Assembly: GCA_007123395.1 (NCBI GenBank)
Contig: SKLD01000293.1
Coordinates: 1-6,717, forward strand
Reading direction: 5' to 3'
DNA: 6,717 nt
Source: Opitutales bacterium
GTDB lineage: Bacteria > Verrucomicrobiota > Verrucomicrobiia > Opitutales > Oceanipulchritudinaceae
Shown: positions 6,304 to 6,717 of the stretch, one piece after another
How positions within the stretch are numbered: position 1 is the first letter of the stretch
How the letters are laid out: the number at the start of each line of letters is the position of its first letter
The notes under the pieces: model-generated
The model's database searches: none
Told to the model about the DNA's origin: nothing
The model's input: only the letters and a program-made list of their open reading frames with translations
Made by a program: the position numbers and the translations under genes

Positions 6304-6342
6304 TTACGAAACAAAATAAATGGCTGGCATTTAAAATCGTAA
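6304..6342. repeat. imperfect hairpin 2 upstream of the transposase
   Basis: This is a nested inverted repeat. The outer arms are TTACGA (6304-6309) and TCGTAA (6337-6342). The inner arms are TAAATG (6317-6322) and CATTTA (6328-6333) around the 5-base loop GCTGG. The internal loop between the two stems is asymmetric, with 7 bases on the left and 3 on the right. It ends 19 bases before the transposase ATG. Imperfect hairpins of this kind are the substrates recognised as single strands by IS200/IS605 and RAYT transposases. Whether this one is such a site is inferred. Confidence 0.45.
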
Positions 6343-6361
6343 ACCTAAAGCTATCTGAACA

Positions 6362-6717
6362 ATGTATCGAAGACCCTATCCCCGAAGACTGATTGCGCCC
6401 GAGGGCGAATCGGCGTGTTACCACTGTTATGGACGTTGTGTGAACAAGGAGCGCTTGCTCGGCGACGAGGAGGCGAAGGACCGCTTTGTTGCGGAGCTGC
6501 GGCGGGTGGCGGACTTCTGCGGCGTGGAGGTGCTGACCTTCTGCGTGATGTCCAACCACTACCACATTCTTGTGCGGGTGGACCCGCAGGCGAAGGAGGC
6601 GGACGACAAGGAGCTGGTGCGGCGCTTCCGTGTGCTCTACGGCGAGGAGAAGTGTCCGTATCTCAACCTGGACGCGCGGCGTGCGGCGTGGTTGCTGGAC
6701 TCGGAGTTGACCGACGC
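6362..6717 (+). CDS. Y1 (HUH) REP-associated-type transposase, 3' end outside window
   Basis: Translation from the ATG at 6362 is open to the window end, giving 118 complete codons of a partial protein. It begins MYRRPYPRRLIAPEGE, followed by ACYHCYGRCVNKERLLGDEEAKDRF in separate short blocks (18-42), a helix, and then EVLTFCVMSNHYHILVRV (56-73). The H66-x-H68 pair after SN is the metal-binding HUH motif of Y1 transposases (Transposase_17, PF01797). The opening and the segment after the motif fit the REP-associated (RAYT/TnpA-REP) branch rather than compact IS200 enzymes. These enzymes cut and rejoin single-stranded DNA through a catalytic tyrosine, which would lie past the visible part. No frameshift or stop is seen in this portion. 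There is no clear Shine-Dalgarno. The AT-rich leader with two hairpins is directly upstream. Confidence 0.88.
   Translation, partial: MYRRPYPRRLIAPEGESACYHCYGRCVNKERLLGDEEAKDRFVAELRRVADFCGVEVLTFCVMSNHYHILVRVDPQAKEADDKELVRRFRVLYGEEKCPYLNLDARRAAWLLDSELTD

Larger units (their letters stand above)
6124..6361. other. intergenic region with AT-rich second half
   Basis: This 238-base gap lies between the divergent starts of the O-antigen-ligase-type gene and the transposase. The first half has ordinary GC content and should hold the operon promoter, though I find no convincing hexamer pair. Positions 6261-6360 are only about 32% GC (32 of 100 bases, counted by eye) and contain two imperfect hairpins. 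A TTGACC hexamer at 6274-6279 could be a plus-strand -35, but no good -10 follows at the right distance. Confidence 0.6.

Noticed and set aside
6274..6307. Possible sigma70 promoter for the transposase starting with TTGACC
   Set aside because: No acceptable -10 hexamer lies 16-18 bases downstream. The nearest AT-rich candidates are at the wrong distance.

Overview
The window is a GC-rich stretch of bacterial chromosome. Its gene types fit a Verrucomicrobia/Opitutae-like Gram-negative: an O-antigen-ligase-type membrane protein fused to TPRs, an exported FecR-like protein, a membrane-anchored VWA protein, a DUF374 acyltransferase, a lysine-rich histone-H1-like protein and a Y1/RAYT transposase. 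This taxonomic guess rests on family recollection and on the general absence of strong Shine-Dalgarno sequences, not on a marker gene.

Layout. Positions 1-71 hold nothing I can identify. A minus-strand tRNA-Arg(UCU) with encoded CCA lies at 72-148, with a good sigma70-type promoter at 191-219. A plus-strand gene at 369-806 encodes a histone-H1-like Lys/Ala tail joined to a small domain that looks like a carbohydrate-binding (CBM20/48, AMPK-type) fold. It converges on a minus-strand DUF374 lysophospholipid-acyltransferase-like gene (853-1545), with a hairpin in the 46-base gap. A 141-base divergent gap separates that gene from a plus-strand helical conserved hypothetical (1687-2172), whose end overlaps the next minus-strand gene by 8 bases.

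Positions 2165-6123 carry three minus-strand genes that look like one operon. In transcription order they are a polytopic O-antigen-ligase/Wzy-type protein with C-terminal TPRs, an exported FecR-domain-like protein, and a VWA protein with one N-terminal membrane anchor. All three are predicted to act at or outside the inner membrane, so they may form an envelope glycan or surface-assembly module.

Positions 6124-6361 contain no gene. The last 100 bases of this stretch are only about 32% GC and hold two successive imperfect hairpins. They lie directly in front of a plus-strand Y1 (HUH) REP-associated-type transposase, which starts at 6362 and runs off the window. The most interesting points are the histone-tail/CBM-like fusion, the three-gene envelope operon, and the hairpin-bearing AT-rich leader of the transposase.
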